A stretch of DNA of 64,000 nt from assembly GCA_031002005.1 (NCBI GenBank), contig CM061919.1, positions 33,321,088 through 33,385,087 of the forward strand, written 5' to 3'. Below are positions 11,687 through 20,519 of the stretch, one piece after another. The notes beneath the pieces are model-generated. The model made no database searches and was not told the origin of the DNA. It saw only the letters and a program-made list of their open reading frames with translations. The stretch is from Vandiemenella viatica. Its lineage: Eukaryota; Arthropoda; Insecta; Orthoptera; Morabidae. The number at the start of each line of letters is the position of its first letter. Position 1 is the first letter of the stretch. A program made the position numbers and the translations under genes.

Positions 11687-12855
11687 AATCTTTTTAATCT
11701 TATCATTACTATTAATTGGTTGCAGCTTGTTTGTAACACATGAAAGCTGCCATGTAAATCGAATGAAAATTCAAATGTATGACAAGAATTGAAAAATATT
11801 GATATGTCTTCACTAGGAAAATTCTGAAACAAAATGAAATTCAGAAAATATTTAGAAATATTAAAGTGTTCCCAATTAGGAATAGTGTTTAGTGGTAAAT
11901 AAGCATGAATGTTTTCAGTGAACATTTTCTGAAATAATTGATGTTTCAGCTTATCCACAAATGTAGGCTTGTATCGCCTTGCAAGCTGTTTGGGTTTGGA
12001 AGCATTAGGCTCATATGAGCAAACAGCCTGTGATGTGTGAACAGCTGATTGTATATTAACAATCTGATTTTCAGCTTGGGCATTGGCAAAATCAATTAAA
12101 TCCTCACTGTCAGATAAAATTACTGGTAAATCTTCATTATCACTGAAATTATCATTAATAGGGCCTGAATTTTCAGTAGCACGCAAAACATCTGTTTCAA
12201 TATTAAGAAGGTCAGTTACAATATTATGATTCACAATAGTTGATTCAATGACATGTGAGAGATCAGCTGAGGGCTGAGCATAAATTTCAGTTTTGGACAA
12301 ATCAGATGTTTCTACTGAAATAGTGTTTAATTGTTCAATAGTTAGTAATGGATTAGCTGTTAAATTAATGCTAGGTTCTGTCACCTCTGTGGGTGCAGAA
12401 TATGTTTCAGAGTTTCCAAAATTATTCACAATTGGAGCAGCTGTAGAGTCAGGTAAATCACTACAGGCTAATGCAGGCAAAGGCTCTGCTTCACTATCAA
12501 CTAGGATAAAAGTAGTATTAAGTTGTAATGGGGGCAAAACATGTGCAGCTACTGGAACAGCTGATGGCTGAGGATAGGTGGTGGCTACCACTAGATCAGC
12601 TGATTGTATTGGGTGTTCATATTCAGGCACAATAACATTCACAAGGTTAGTTACAGCATTGTTGACTACAGGAGGCAGGTCAAAGATCTGTTTGAGATGT
12701 AGGTTGAGAACTGATACTAGTAACATCCAACCTATTGCATTTATCTTTGCAGTGTTCAAGGTGTGTATTAGATACAGTTTGATGTTTATTAACACTCTCA
12801 GCGAATTCTTGTGTATTGTGATGCAAATGTTGTAATATTTCTTGTTTCGCTTCAT
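11683..12855 (-). CDS. element A unknown protein, middle part
   Basis: A 390-codon frame. Only the part downstream of about 12680 is likely to be the real continuation of the upstream frame, since the first 55 residues look like out-of-frame readout. That part is rich in Thr, Ser, Pro and acidic residues (NIETDVLRATENS, ILSDSEDLIDF). A folded-looking block follows: KLKHQLFQKMF, PNWEHFNISKYFLNFILF. This block has a clear counterpart in element C at 53366-53773 (LKEKMFPQ, SNWETCSLYKSFFNFILF). The phase relative to the preceding part is shifted by one base. The shift could be a mutation or programmed; element C, in one frame at the equivalent place, argues for mutation. Confidence 0.6.
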   Translation of the reverse strand: MKRNKKYYNICITIHKNSLRVLINIKLYLIHTLNTAKINAIGWMLLVSVLNLHLKQIFDLPPVVNNAVTNLVNVIVPEYEHPIQSADLVVATTYPQPSAVPVAAHVLPPLQLNTTFILVDSEAEPLPALACSDLPDSTAAPIVNNFGNSETYSAPTEVTEPSINLTANPLLTIEQLNTISVETSDLSKTEIYAQPSADLSHVIESTIVNHNIVTDLLNIETDVLRATENSGPINDNFSDNEDLPVILSDSEDLIDFANAQAENQIVNIQSAVHTSQAVCSYEPNASKPKQLARRYKPTFVDKLKHQLFQKMFTENIHAYLPLNTIPNWEHFNISKYFLNFILFQNFPSEDISIFFNSCHTFEFSFDLHGSFHVLQTSCNQLIVMIRLKRF

Positions 12856-14128
12856 CGCGTTTTTTATCTAACTGGTTGAAGTTATCAGTAATACGGTCAA
12901 GTTTCTTATCTAAATAAAGTTGGACAGTATCAAGCTGATTAGTTAGTTTGACAGTTCTGTCTGTTATTACATCAGTTAGTTCCTGTATCAAAGTTATACA
13001 AGAATTTTTGATGGTAGTACTTAAACTTTCCTCACATCCTTTAAAATCGAGGAGTTGTATATTTTGTTGAATAGTAGTATCCTGAAGGTCTTTAAGCTCT
13101 TCGGTTGGTTGTATTATAGGTGAAGCATGTACTACTGCTTCATGTAATAGTTGATGAAAAGCATGTTCTTCTACAGGAATAGCTGTTAATGGTTCTGAAA
13201 ATTCTTTCTCAGTGGGTGTGGATGTCCCTACAACGACTATTGGTTCCTCCGTGGTACTTAGATTAGTTGTGAAAATACTACCTGCAGTGTTATTATCTAA
13301 GATTTCAGTAATAGGTGTAGCAACAACATTATTTACAATCACCTGTTCATCTGAAAAAATGCTGCTAGTAGGTGTTTGTAGTTGCTGCTTATGAGTGGGA
13401 GTTGACTGTAATGAATGTGAGTCTGTTTCCTCAGATGACTTTGAGTGAGCTGCTATATATGCAAGCCTAGCTTGAATTACTCTTTCAGAAAAAGTTTGAA
13501 AATCTGCATGTACTTTGTTAATTGTTTCAGTTTTATATTCTAATAATCCATGGATATAAGAGTTAGCTAAATTATACAGCTGATTAATCTCTTTGTGAAT
13601 AGGCATTACCATTTCATTAATAGTTTGTAGTTCATCAACCTCCACCTTAGAGGGTACATCTTCCAAAAAAGCACTAAATATCGTTTCAAACTTTTGTTTG
13701 GTTTGGACTAGTTTATCCAAATAAGTACTTATAGTATTTTGATTAAGAAACTCACAATTATCTAGCTTCTGTTTAAAAGGAACAATAAGTTCTTCCAACT
13801 GATTCGCTGGAGAAATCTTTATATAATCAACGTTGTAGCCCTTATTTGCAGACTGTTCAGCAGAGGACAGATGAATTGACAGTATATTGACATCAGATTC
13901 CAAAGACCTCTTAGCTACATTGCAAAGATACACGACATTGTTAATGAAGGATCCGATATCGGCGTAAGGGAGATAATGCACATGAGCAACTGTTAGTGGT
14001 GCAGTTTCTTTTTCTTTAAGAGATTGTATTAATTCGTTAACAACGTCTGATTCAAAAGGTTGCCACTGAAAAATTAGTTTATCATCCAGAGGAATATTAG
14101 CAGTTGGACAACTGTTTACAATTCCCAT
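12680..14128 (-). CDS. element A unknown protein, N-terminal part
   Basis: A 482-codon frame. The chosen ATG at 14128 has a good context (GTCATGG) and opens the frame with MGIVNS, matching the MGxxxS/T N-myristoylation pattern, as in many retroviral Gag proteins. Residues about 30-260 look alpha-helical (YADIGSFINNVVYLCNVAKRS; LYNLANSYIHGLLEYK). Residues 260-360 are Ser/Thr/Pro-rich, and the end is a coiled-coil-like segment (LYLDKKLDRITDNFNQLDKK). No CCHC zinc knuckle, protease or polymerase motif is seen. Part of it is recognisable in element C (FPEPLTAV against FSEPLTAI; LDNLDTNLDKIQANF). It could be a very divergent Gag or a captured cellular gene. Confidence 0.65.
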   Translation of the reverse strand: MGIVNSCPTANIPLDDKLIFQWQPFESDVVNELIQSLKEKETAPLTVAHVHYLPYADIGSFINNVVYLCNVAKRSLESDVNILSIHLSSAEQSANKGYNVDYIKISPANQLEELIVPFKQKLDNCEFLNQNTISTYLDKLVQTKQKFETIFSAFLEDVPSKVEVDELQTINEMVMPIHKEINQLYNLANSYIHGLLEYKTETINKVHADFQTFSERVIQARLAYIAAHSKSSEETDSHSLQSTPTHKQQLQTPTSSIFSDEQVIVNNVVATPITEILDNNTAGSIFTTNLSTTEEPIVVVGTSTPTEKEFSEPLTAIPVEEHAFHQLLHEAVVHASPIIQPTEELKDLQDTTIQQNIQLLDFKGCEESLSTTIKNSCITLIQELTDVITDRTVKLTNQLDTVQLYLDKKLDRITDNFNQLDKKRDEAKQEILQHLHHNTQEFAESVNKHQTVSNTHLEHCKDKCNRLDVTSISSQPTSQTDL

Positions 14129-15031
14129 GACGAGGAAAAGTAATACTTAAAGTTATAATATTAAACAAATTGCACATAAAAAACACAGAAATCATCAAAA
14201 CTTAAGTCTAACCTGAAAAACCACTCAATAATCAATAGAAAATTTTTTTTTATACACTCCGTGGAGACAACGGTCATGAAATATAAAACAATGCAAAGAT
14301 AAGTATAGAGAATCAGAAAGCCAATACTTGTAAAATTTTATCAAAAACTGTCTGTGGCATGATGTATTTAGCATCAATATACTCTTTGCACTGAATTTTA
14401 AACAGAAGGAAAAATATGGCGCATCTACAATAAAGAAACACTTCGAGCACAAAGCAAACAAAATATAAAGCTGAAAATTTATGTTCGCACGGAACAACTA
14501 GATGACAATTTATTGTAATAGTCTGCATCCGTAAGTAAGTAATAGTTGCAACGCAATAAATTAGTACACTGAATGAAATGTTGTTGCATATGTGGAGGTA
14601 GTATTAGTAAAAAAATTCACTTGAAGGTCTCCAGGAAAGTTGCCGAAAAAGTGTTTACTTAACTTTGTTGTACGCTGCATGTTGAGTGGCAGCATGTTGA
14701 TCTTCCGCTGGTGTGGTGTGCCTGGAAAGTTTAATTGGTGTGGTCTATTCCCTGGGCATGTCTCGTCGATCCGCTGTGAGGCCGGACGCTGGACGGCATG
14801 GTGTGAAGTCGTGATGTACCCGTGATGTACCATGGCGAAGAGACGCTCATCTGGTATCGGGTGCTGCCTCTGGCCTCAGTGAGCGGGTGGTGTCGTAGTC
14901 GTCGAAGTCATGATGGCAGGTGGTTGAAACGGTGTCAGTTGATCCCCAAAGTTTTCACACGTAACATGTAGGTCAGCAATTTCTCCTCCACCGTTTGAAA
15001 TCAATCAAACTCGCGCCTTACAGTTCCATGT
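14129..15031 (-). other. element A leader, outer part
   Basis: Untranslated leader between the duplicated segment and the main gene. The stretch 14640-14960 is clearly more GC-rich than the rest of the window. A 90-codon minus-strand frame (14561-14833) and an overlapping plus-strand frame are probably by-products of that composition. No domain is recognised. A leader with a structured, GC-rich part would suit RNA packaging, but that is only a guess. Confidence 0.4.
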
Positions 15032-15336
15032 AGACAAAGTGTTATAAACACAAATTATAAAAAGTACATTGAAAAATATTACCGCAAGAAATATCAAATT
15101 TGTTTTCAGAAAAAGAAACAGTAATGTGTATTATTTTACAATCATAGAAATAGAAAATTATTGTGTTTTATAAACAAATTGTATCATACAATTCCTTGTG
15201 AGGAAAGTCTTTCGTTTTATAAACGTCTTTCTTGAAATATTATTTTGTTTTTGTTATGGCCTTAAATTACCACTTTCCCTTTTAACACTGATCACATAAC
15301 TCCTTAATAATGGGTGAAAACCCAAGTCCTGTCACG
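15032..15336 (-). repeat. element A leader segment, repeated downstream
   Basis: The upstream member of the pair with 8949-9244. It differs by small changes, including an extra TTAAATTACC word near 15263. It reaches into the primer-binding site. Confidence 0.85.
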
Positions 15337-15343
15337 GTCGCCA
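15328..15343 (-). promoter_or_regulatory. primer-binding site (tRNA-Arg type) of element A
   Basis: The minus strand directly after the LTR end reads TGGCGACCGTGACAGG. This is the complement of the 3' end of an insect tRNA-Arg, the primer used by mdg1/412-type gypsy elements. It fixes the element's direction and shows that reverse transcription would start here. It touches the LTR with no gap. Confidence 0.85.
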
Positions 15344-16745
15344 TGTAAGACCCTCGGCCGATACTGGGGCTGAAGTATAGCCTTAGTGCCTCAACTTACT
15401 CTTGATGTTGACTTAAAGTTCTATGGAAAATTTATGAAATAATTTAGACTTGACACGTAGCCAGGATAACTCAACTTAAATGCTTGAGGTCGCCACAATA
15501 TTTGCTAACCCACAAATAGAGAAAAGGTAGTAAGCAAACTACTAAAGCACACCAGTTTACTTCTAGAAAAATCCAAAGTTTTATTTTCAGAATCACAAGT
15601 TCAAAATAGCATTTAACCGTTGAGTTGGCAAATCGAACACACTTTTCGAAAGGTTGCAAGTTGTGGAGAGAAATTTTAACCGACTGAACCCCTTTAGTAA
15701 ATTTAAAAGTTCATATTAAAAGTTAAAGTTACGATATAACACGACACCAAACATGGCCGAAAACAGTTCACTGACCAGCATAGCAAGTTACAACCTGCGA
15801 CAAAACCGACGTAATGTTACTTCACATATTGTTCCCGAAGTACAGACCAGACGAAACCGAAAGTCAGAAAAGACAGACTACATTTTTCTAAGTTCTTATT
15901 TTTTTTTTTAACTAAACATCACTGCTAAAGTCATGCACGGAGTTGCTCGATCACTTCCTGGTGTAAGAATGAGACAACGTGTGATTACCGCACGAACTAT
16001 TATAGCCCTGCGCGCGCCTATGACCTTGACAAATCTTTCTTTAATTAATATCTTTAAAAGTATATGATAGTTTAATCTGAGATTTTTACAGGGACTTTCT
16101 ATCATCCTGTTCTATCTATTTTAATTTAATTTATCATTCCAAAAGGTTTCTATTGTCTTAACACTAAACTCATCACGTGACCAATCTTGGCGGACTTTGT
16201 GGACTTTCCCGAAACTCTCACCCGACAATCAACGACAATCAATTTTCAAAAACTTGATTACCAGACAAATACTAAAACTTTTTATGGAAACCCATATATG
16301 TATGAAATCTTCTTAATTAGGGCTATCCACTGATGTAATTTTTAATTTAATATCTCTTTTAATAAAAAGCTTATTTTTTTCTCTTAATTAAAATTACTAA
16401 TTAATCTTTACCAAATTACTTAATTTTACTGCCAAAATATTGGGGATAGTGCTGACTATAGCTGATGATAAAAGTTCGGTTGTAGCTGTACGCGATTTAA
16501 AGATATTGAAAGTCTTAGAATTTTACCATTCTGATCGCGTGTTTTAAAACATTAACAAACGGGAATATCTCTTAAACCAAACGTTTCCCGATATGATAAA
16601 TTCACTTTAAAACGATTTTTATGACAAATTATAACTGTGAGCAAGATTACAGGGAAATTACTTAAAGTTGAAAACTACACTTCTCGAAATTTCTAAGTCC
16701 CGCCTAAGCAAAACTAGAATTTGCCAAAATTGTAAGGTGCTTACA
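15344..16745 (-). repeat. right (5') LTR of element A
   Basis: It has the same length as the left LTR and nearly the same sequence. Differences are scattered substitutions and small indels that cancel in length. It would hold the promoter for the minus-strand transcript of the element. Confidence 0.9.
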
Positions 16746-16749
16746 CCGT

Positions 16750-17515
16750 GATCTTCATAGTTATTAGTTTTTCTCTTTAAGAGTCAAATTCCTAAATGTA
16801 GACCATAATATTTAAAATTATACCTCATTTATCGAATTTGGTTTGGTATTTTGTTTTAAGGGAGATAAATGGCTGGTGATAAAAACACGTTGTAGAAATA
16901 TTGAAACTTTTGGTCTTAAACTATCAAAAACCAAAATTTTTTTTTCTTAAAACATGCTATAACCAAAGTGGAGACATCTTCTATATTATTATAAATCTAT
17001 AAGCAATATGTGTGTGTCTCTTTATTTGAACTGGTACCGCGCAAAAACTACCTCAGCTATTTGGATGAGGTTTTCATGTTTTCAGAGCTAATGGCCCAAA
17101 TCAAAATATGTGGAAATAGCTAATAACATATATCTACCATAGGAAAGAACAGGCAATTAGAAAGCTTTTTATACTGAAAATTGTGGGCTATGGATCATTA
17201 TGCTCTTTCAGCATAAATCTGACTAAAATTCGCTCAGTTTAACTAATGATTGTTTGATATTTTGATCTTGAATATTTAGTTTCTGAGTTTCCTGGAATGT
17301 AATAAATAAATGGGATATATGAATCAAATGTAATGATCATTACTAATATTTAATTTACTGTGAAAATTATGCATTTAAGAGTTTGACCAAACATTGATAT
17401 ACTAATCTTTCAATTGTTTGTAGTTACTCACTTTCAGAATTATTACTCAAACTACTATATAAAATATTAAATCGTCCATAAGAATCAAAGAATTGGGATA
17501 TTTATGATAAGTAAC
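16750..17515. other. no gene seen
   Basis: AT-rich. From about 16980 the sequence TCTATATTATTATAAATCTA then GTGTGTGTCTCTTT resembles the 5' end of some Helitrons, but there is no matching 3' hairpin and CTRR end, so I do not call an element. Confidence 0.3.
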
Positions 17516-17651
17516 TTAAGCGACCCCTACACCATCAATATTATTTTAAATAATATTGTGCAATATTATTGTCAATAATATTGTGCAATATTATTTACAT
17601 TCTCCCTAGGCTGCCCAGTAATTATTGCACAATGGTTTAGTTGAATTTGCA

Positions 17652-17792
17652 ATGATGGACGACCAGGACATTGCAGCTGTTGCTATTGATTTACTGTGCT
17701 GCGTGAAAAAATATAATGTAGATGAAGAATTGGTTTATGAAGCGGAAATATTCACACATGGGGGAACTGCTTTCAAACTGTCTTGGTGCTAA
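17652..17792 (+). pseudogene. possible transposase start of the Harbinger element
   Basis: A 46-codon frame beginning MMDDQDIAAVAIDLLCC, placed just inside the left inverted repeat. Harbinger transposases often begin with an acidic MDD-like start, so this may be the first piece of the lost nuclease gene. It stops after FKLSWC with no catalytic residues. The evidence is weak because it is so short. Confidence 0.3.
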
Positions 17793-18039
17793 GTAACCAC
17801 CTGGCTCTGAGTTCCTTCAGGTATAAACACTTCTTCAGCATTTCTCTGTTGGGAGTAGTAAATGTTACATATTTTTAATGGTTGACTTCGGATCGAATGT
17901 TCGCATATTTTGGTGGTAACTTTCTTAGCTATTCCAAATTTGTAGATATGCTTATTAATCCCCTCTCAAGAAGTTTTACTAGACAGTAACAAGCTTGCAC
18001 CATTTGTTTTTATTTGTGACGGTGGGTTTGTAATTGTGA

Positions 18040-18240
18040 CTATATTAATAATAATTGATAAATTGCAATGGAGTGTATGCTCCGGTTGAACCTCCCTACA
18101 CACCCATCCTTCTCCTTTCCTCCTCCAACCCACTTTTGCCCTCAACCAATTTTTGCTTTAAATTCTTTCAGTGTTTTTGGTAAATTATTCGTTACCTCCC
18201 ACTGGCAACTTATTCCAATCCCATACACCCTTTCCGATTT
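18040..18240 (-). mobile_element. CR1-like LINE 3' tail fragment
   Basis: Read on the minus strand it matches the 3' end of the CR1-like LINE at 31840-32029. Matching words are GTTGCCAG..GAGGTAACGAATAATTTACC, AAAAACACTGAAAGAATTTAAAG, and the closing CCGGAGC.TACACTCCATTGCAATT. It is truncated at its 5' side near 18240. Confidence 0.75.
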
Positions 18241-18352
18241 TAACAATGATGGGAAAGTTGGTTGGAAAGATCAGTTTTGTCTGCATTGATTGAGTAAATT
18301 TTGTATTGTATTCATATCTAATTAACCCTTTATAAGGTCACATGTATATTAA

Positions 18353-18793
18353 TTAAAGGTTTTTCTTACTATGACTAATAATAATATTGAAATAATGATA
18401 ACTTAAATCCCTCTTCTCTTCCAGTGGTCCCATCATCTGTATTGAGCTCACCACATCTTGGTTTCCAAGAAAACTCATCTGTTCGCAGTACAATAATGTA
18501 GGCTCCACTACTTGATCTCTGGTCACAACTATTTTTTTTTTTTTGGAATCGTTAATTTGTTTCATTTCTTTTCTGTAGTTGGTCCTCAAAGAATCGATCC
18601 TCTTTGTAACATCTTCCATCATAGCAGTAGAATGTTCCTCTTTATATTTGTGCAGCGGTAACTCGCTAGCCTTATTTTTTCCCCGTCTGTTTTTATACTC
18701 AGACACTTTGTTGTTCCACAATGTTGGTAAAGTCTTGCACAGTTCTATGTACTCAATAATAATTAATAAACGCCCTGTATTCGCTTTTTGCAT
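18353..18793 (-). CDS. MADF/Myb-SANT-like DNA-binding protein of the Harbinger element
   Basis: A 146-codon frame with the MADF domain from about residue 12 to 100: IEYIELCKTLPTLWN, then YKNRRGKNKA, then MMEDVTKRIDSLRTNYRKE. After that comes a linker and PTLLYCEQMSFLGNQ, as in related proteins that end the domain with a W/YF-D/E-x-L-x-FL word. In PIF/Harbinger elements a second gene of this kind codes for the protein that helps the transposase reach the DNA ends. The Met at the start lies near the Penelope-like insertion. The frame is intact as far as it goes. Confidence 0.65.
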   Translation of the reverse strand: MQKANTGRLLIIIEYIELCKTLPTLWNNKVSEYKNRRGKNKASELPLHKYKEEHSTAMMEDVTKRIDSLRTNYRKEMKQINDSKKKKIVVTRDQVVEPTLLYCEQMSFLGNQDVVSSIQMMGPLEEKRDLSYHYFNIIISHSKKNL

Positions 18794-19018
18794 TCAATTT
18801 CAGAAGAAAAAAACAGACAATGAAAAAAATGACAAAAATCTTCTCGGGTTTGCAGCCGAATTTTATTAAAAAGCGACAAGCTTTCAGCAACTAGCTCAGT
18901 AGCCATCATCAGGTCAATTATGTACCAGCGATCTTGCTGTTACGAATACCAGGCGTTTACTGGTGTCACTTAGCAACCTCACGACGGTCGCAGTCCCACT
19001 TCACAGTGATTGGTTGTA

Positions 19019-19078
19019 GGCGGCGGTCACCCATCCAGGTTCTCACCATGCTCAGCATTGCTTAACTGCTGGAGTCTA
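19019..19078 (-). repeat. 5S-rRNA-like block in Penelope-like element 2
   Basis: On the minus strand: CAGTTAAGCAATGCTGAGC then a GGATGGGTGACCGCC word. This matches the 3' half of animal 5S rRNA, the region with the internal control elements for TFIIIA. The same block occurs three times in the element at 39931-42489. See the findings. Confidence 0.6.
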
Positions 19079-20110
19079 GCTGTTGTAGCACGCAACCAAT
19101 AGGTACCACAGTTAGGAAGTCGTCAAGACCGTGAACTGATTGGTCGATTGGCTCCTTCTCACTTGGCTGTCCACACTCCACCAGATTGCCGGCAACCAGG
19201 GACCGTGGCCTGCACAGTATAGATAACCCTGGTTTCCAAGCGTTGCTCAGCAAATAACCCATGTCACGATTTACCAGGTTGTCATGTAACTATATTTCTA
19301 TTGCTTCTTTAACCACCGATTCCCAAAAGAACGAACACTTTTTCAGCACCTTCACATTATCAAAGTCCATTCGGTGGCCACGTTCAATTACATGTTGGGC
19401 AACAGCAGATTTCTCCTTCTGAAAAAGCCAGATGTAACATTGATGTTCCGCCACATGGGCCTTGATTGTGTGAACGGTCTGTCCAATGTTAGAGTTTCCT
19501 CATTCACACTGTATACTATACACCTCCGGCATCTTCTGCCCCAAGTCATCCTTCGCAGAACATAACAGGTCCCGTATTTTGGCAGGAGGATGAAATATGC
19601 TCTTATACTTTGTCGACCTAGTATCCTGCCTATTCTCCTGGATATGTTACCCGCGAATGGGATAAATGCCATATCTTTATACTGTTCTTTAGGTTCCATT
19701 GCCTGTTTGTTTGGCGTTTTTGTAGTGCCCTTTCTGTTTGTCAGTTACAATATCCATTTCTCCTGAACGTAGTATGGAGATTTTCCAGTTCCCTCGGCAG
19801 ACTGTCAGCATCGGAGATTTCTTTTGCTCTATGCACCAGTGTGTACATTACTGCATTTTTCTGAGCCGGGTGGTGGAAGCCTTTGGCACGTAAGTAATGG
19901 TCTATACACACTATGAGAAAGAGTCCCATCTGGTTTTCGCCGAATTAGAATGTCTCTTCCAGTTCCATCGTGAAACATATATTTGGGTGAATCCCATTGA
20001 GATGGTCCAGAAATTCATGTAGACTGCTGATCACATGGGGCCAAACAACAAATGTATCATCCACATAATGGAACAAACATGCTGGCTTAAGAACAGACCT
20101 TTATATTGCT
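19062..20110 (-). pseudogene. Penelope-like RT/GIY-YIG protein, partial and broken
   Basis: Frames in order on the minus strand are: RT core with YVDDTFVVWPH (about 20060), the block KGFHHPAQKNAVMYTLVHRAK (19741-19929), then AFIPFAGNISRRIGRILGR (19388-19699). After a frameshift the GIY-YIG segment follows. The C-terminal block is MGYLLSNAWKPGLSILC (19062-19262). Stops and shifts at about 19735 and 19600 make it non-functional. It aligns throughout with the better copy at 40212-42197. Confidence 0.85.
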
Positions 20111-20519
20111 ATACTCTCAAAATGTTCCATAAACAGATTGGCAACAAGATCGCCGGTACATAATTGACCTGATGATGGGTATTGAGCTAGTTGCCGAAAG
20201 CATGTTGCTTTTTAATAAAATCCGGCTACAAACCAGAGAAGATTTGTTGTCATTTATTCGCCGGGAAAGCCTGCATTCACATATAACAAAAAAAATATTA
20301 CAGCAACATAATACAAGCAGATACTAGCGATCTGGTTGTTTCTCGAGACCAACTGTGGGAATATTGCTCAATATCGCCCACAGACAGCACAAATTCTTTT
20401 TTTTCAGATTGCACAATATATTTCAAACTTTTTTGATTCACTCAATAATATTGTACAACCTAAGCTACACACCGTCTGTATTATTGTGCAATAATATTGA
20501 TCACATAGGGGTAGCTTTA

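Larger units (their letters stand above)
7154..16745 (-). mobile_element. element A: complete LTR retroelement without pol
   Basis: Two direct repeats of 1402 bp (7154-8555 and 15344-16745) start with TGTAAG and end with CTTACA, and are bounded by the 4-bp duplication CCGT (7150-7153 and 16746-16749). The PBS next to the right LTR shows that the element runs on the minus strand. The 6.8-kb interior has one long broken gene of unknown function (11093-14128), a minisatellite, a duplicated leader and otherwise non-coding DNA. I find no protease DTG, no RT YxDD, no RNase H and no integrase in any frame, so it cannot move alone. The LTRs differ by what looks like a few percent, so the insertion is not very old. 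It is related to element C (46648-54964) and LTR D. Confidence 0.9.
18838..20289 (-). mobile_element. Penelope-like element 2 (5'-truncated)
   Basis: Closely related to the element at 39931-42489 but reversed. The ends are inverted copies: ATCTTCTCGGGTTTGCAGCC at the left, and the complementary TACAAACCAGAGAAGATTTG followed by the tip CGCCGGGAAAGCCTGCATTC at the right. The coding part starts within the RT domain, near the catalytic YVDD box (about 20060), and runs to the end of the GIY-YIG region on the minus strand. A 5S-rRNA-like block and a hammerhead-like motif are present. Short A-rich words flank it; a target duplication is possible but not clear. The boundaries are approximate. Confidence 0.85.
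17519..20516. mobile_element. Harbinger-type DNA transposon, gutted and re-invaded
   Basis: The ends are imperfect inverted repeats: AGCGACCCCTACA..ATCAATATTATT on the left against AGCTACCCCTATGTGATCAATATTATT read inward from the right. They are flanked by TTA on both sides (17516-17518 and 20517-20519). A 3-bp T(T/A)A duplication plus a MADF/Myb-like gene is the signature of PIF/Harbinger. The transposase gene itself is gone except perhaps a 46-residue start (17652-17792). A CR1-like tail (18040-18240) and a Penelope-like element (18838-20289) lie inside. The subterminal zones repeat AATATTGTGCAATATTATT, which could bind the transposase or MADF protein. Confidence 0.7.

Noticed and set aside
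12293..12835. Plus-strand frames opposite the element A gene
   Set aside because: Low-complexity Ser/Thr/Ala readouts from the opposite strand of a Ser/Thr-rich gene.
14561..14833. 90-codon minus-strand frame in the GC-richer leader of element A
   Set aside because: No motif, no counterpart in element C, and open in the opposite strand too; composition explains it.
16980..17300. Helitron-like head TCTATATTATTATAAATC
   Set aside because: No CTRR end with hairpin was found downstream and the resemblance is limited to AT-rich words.
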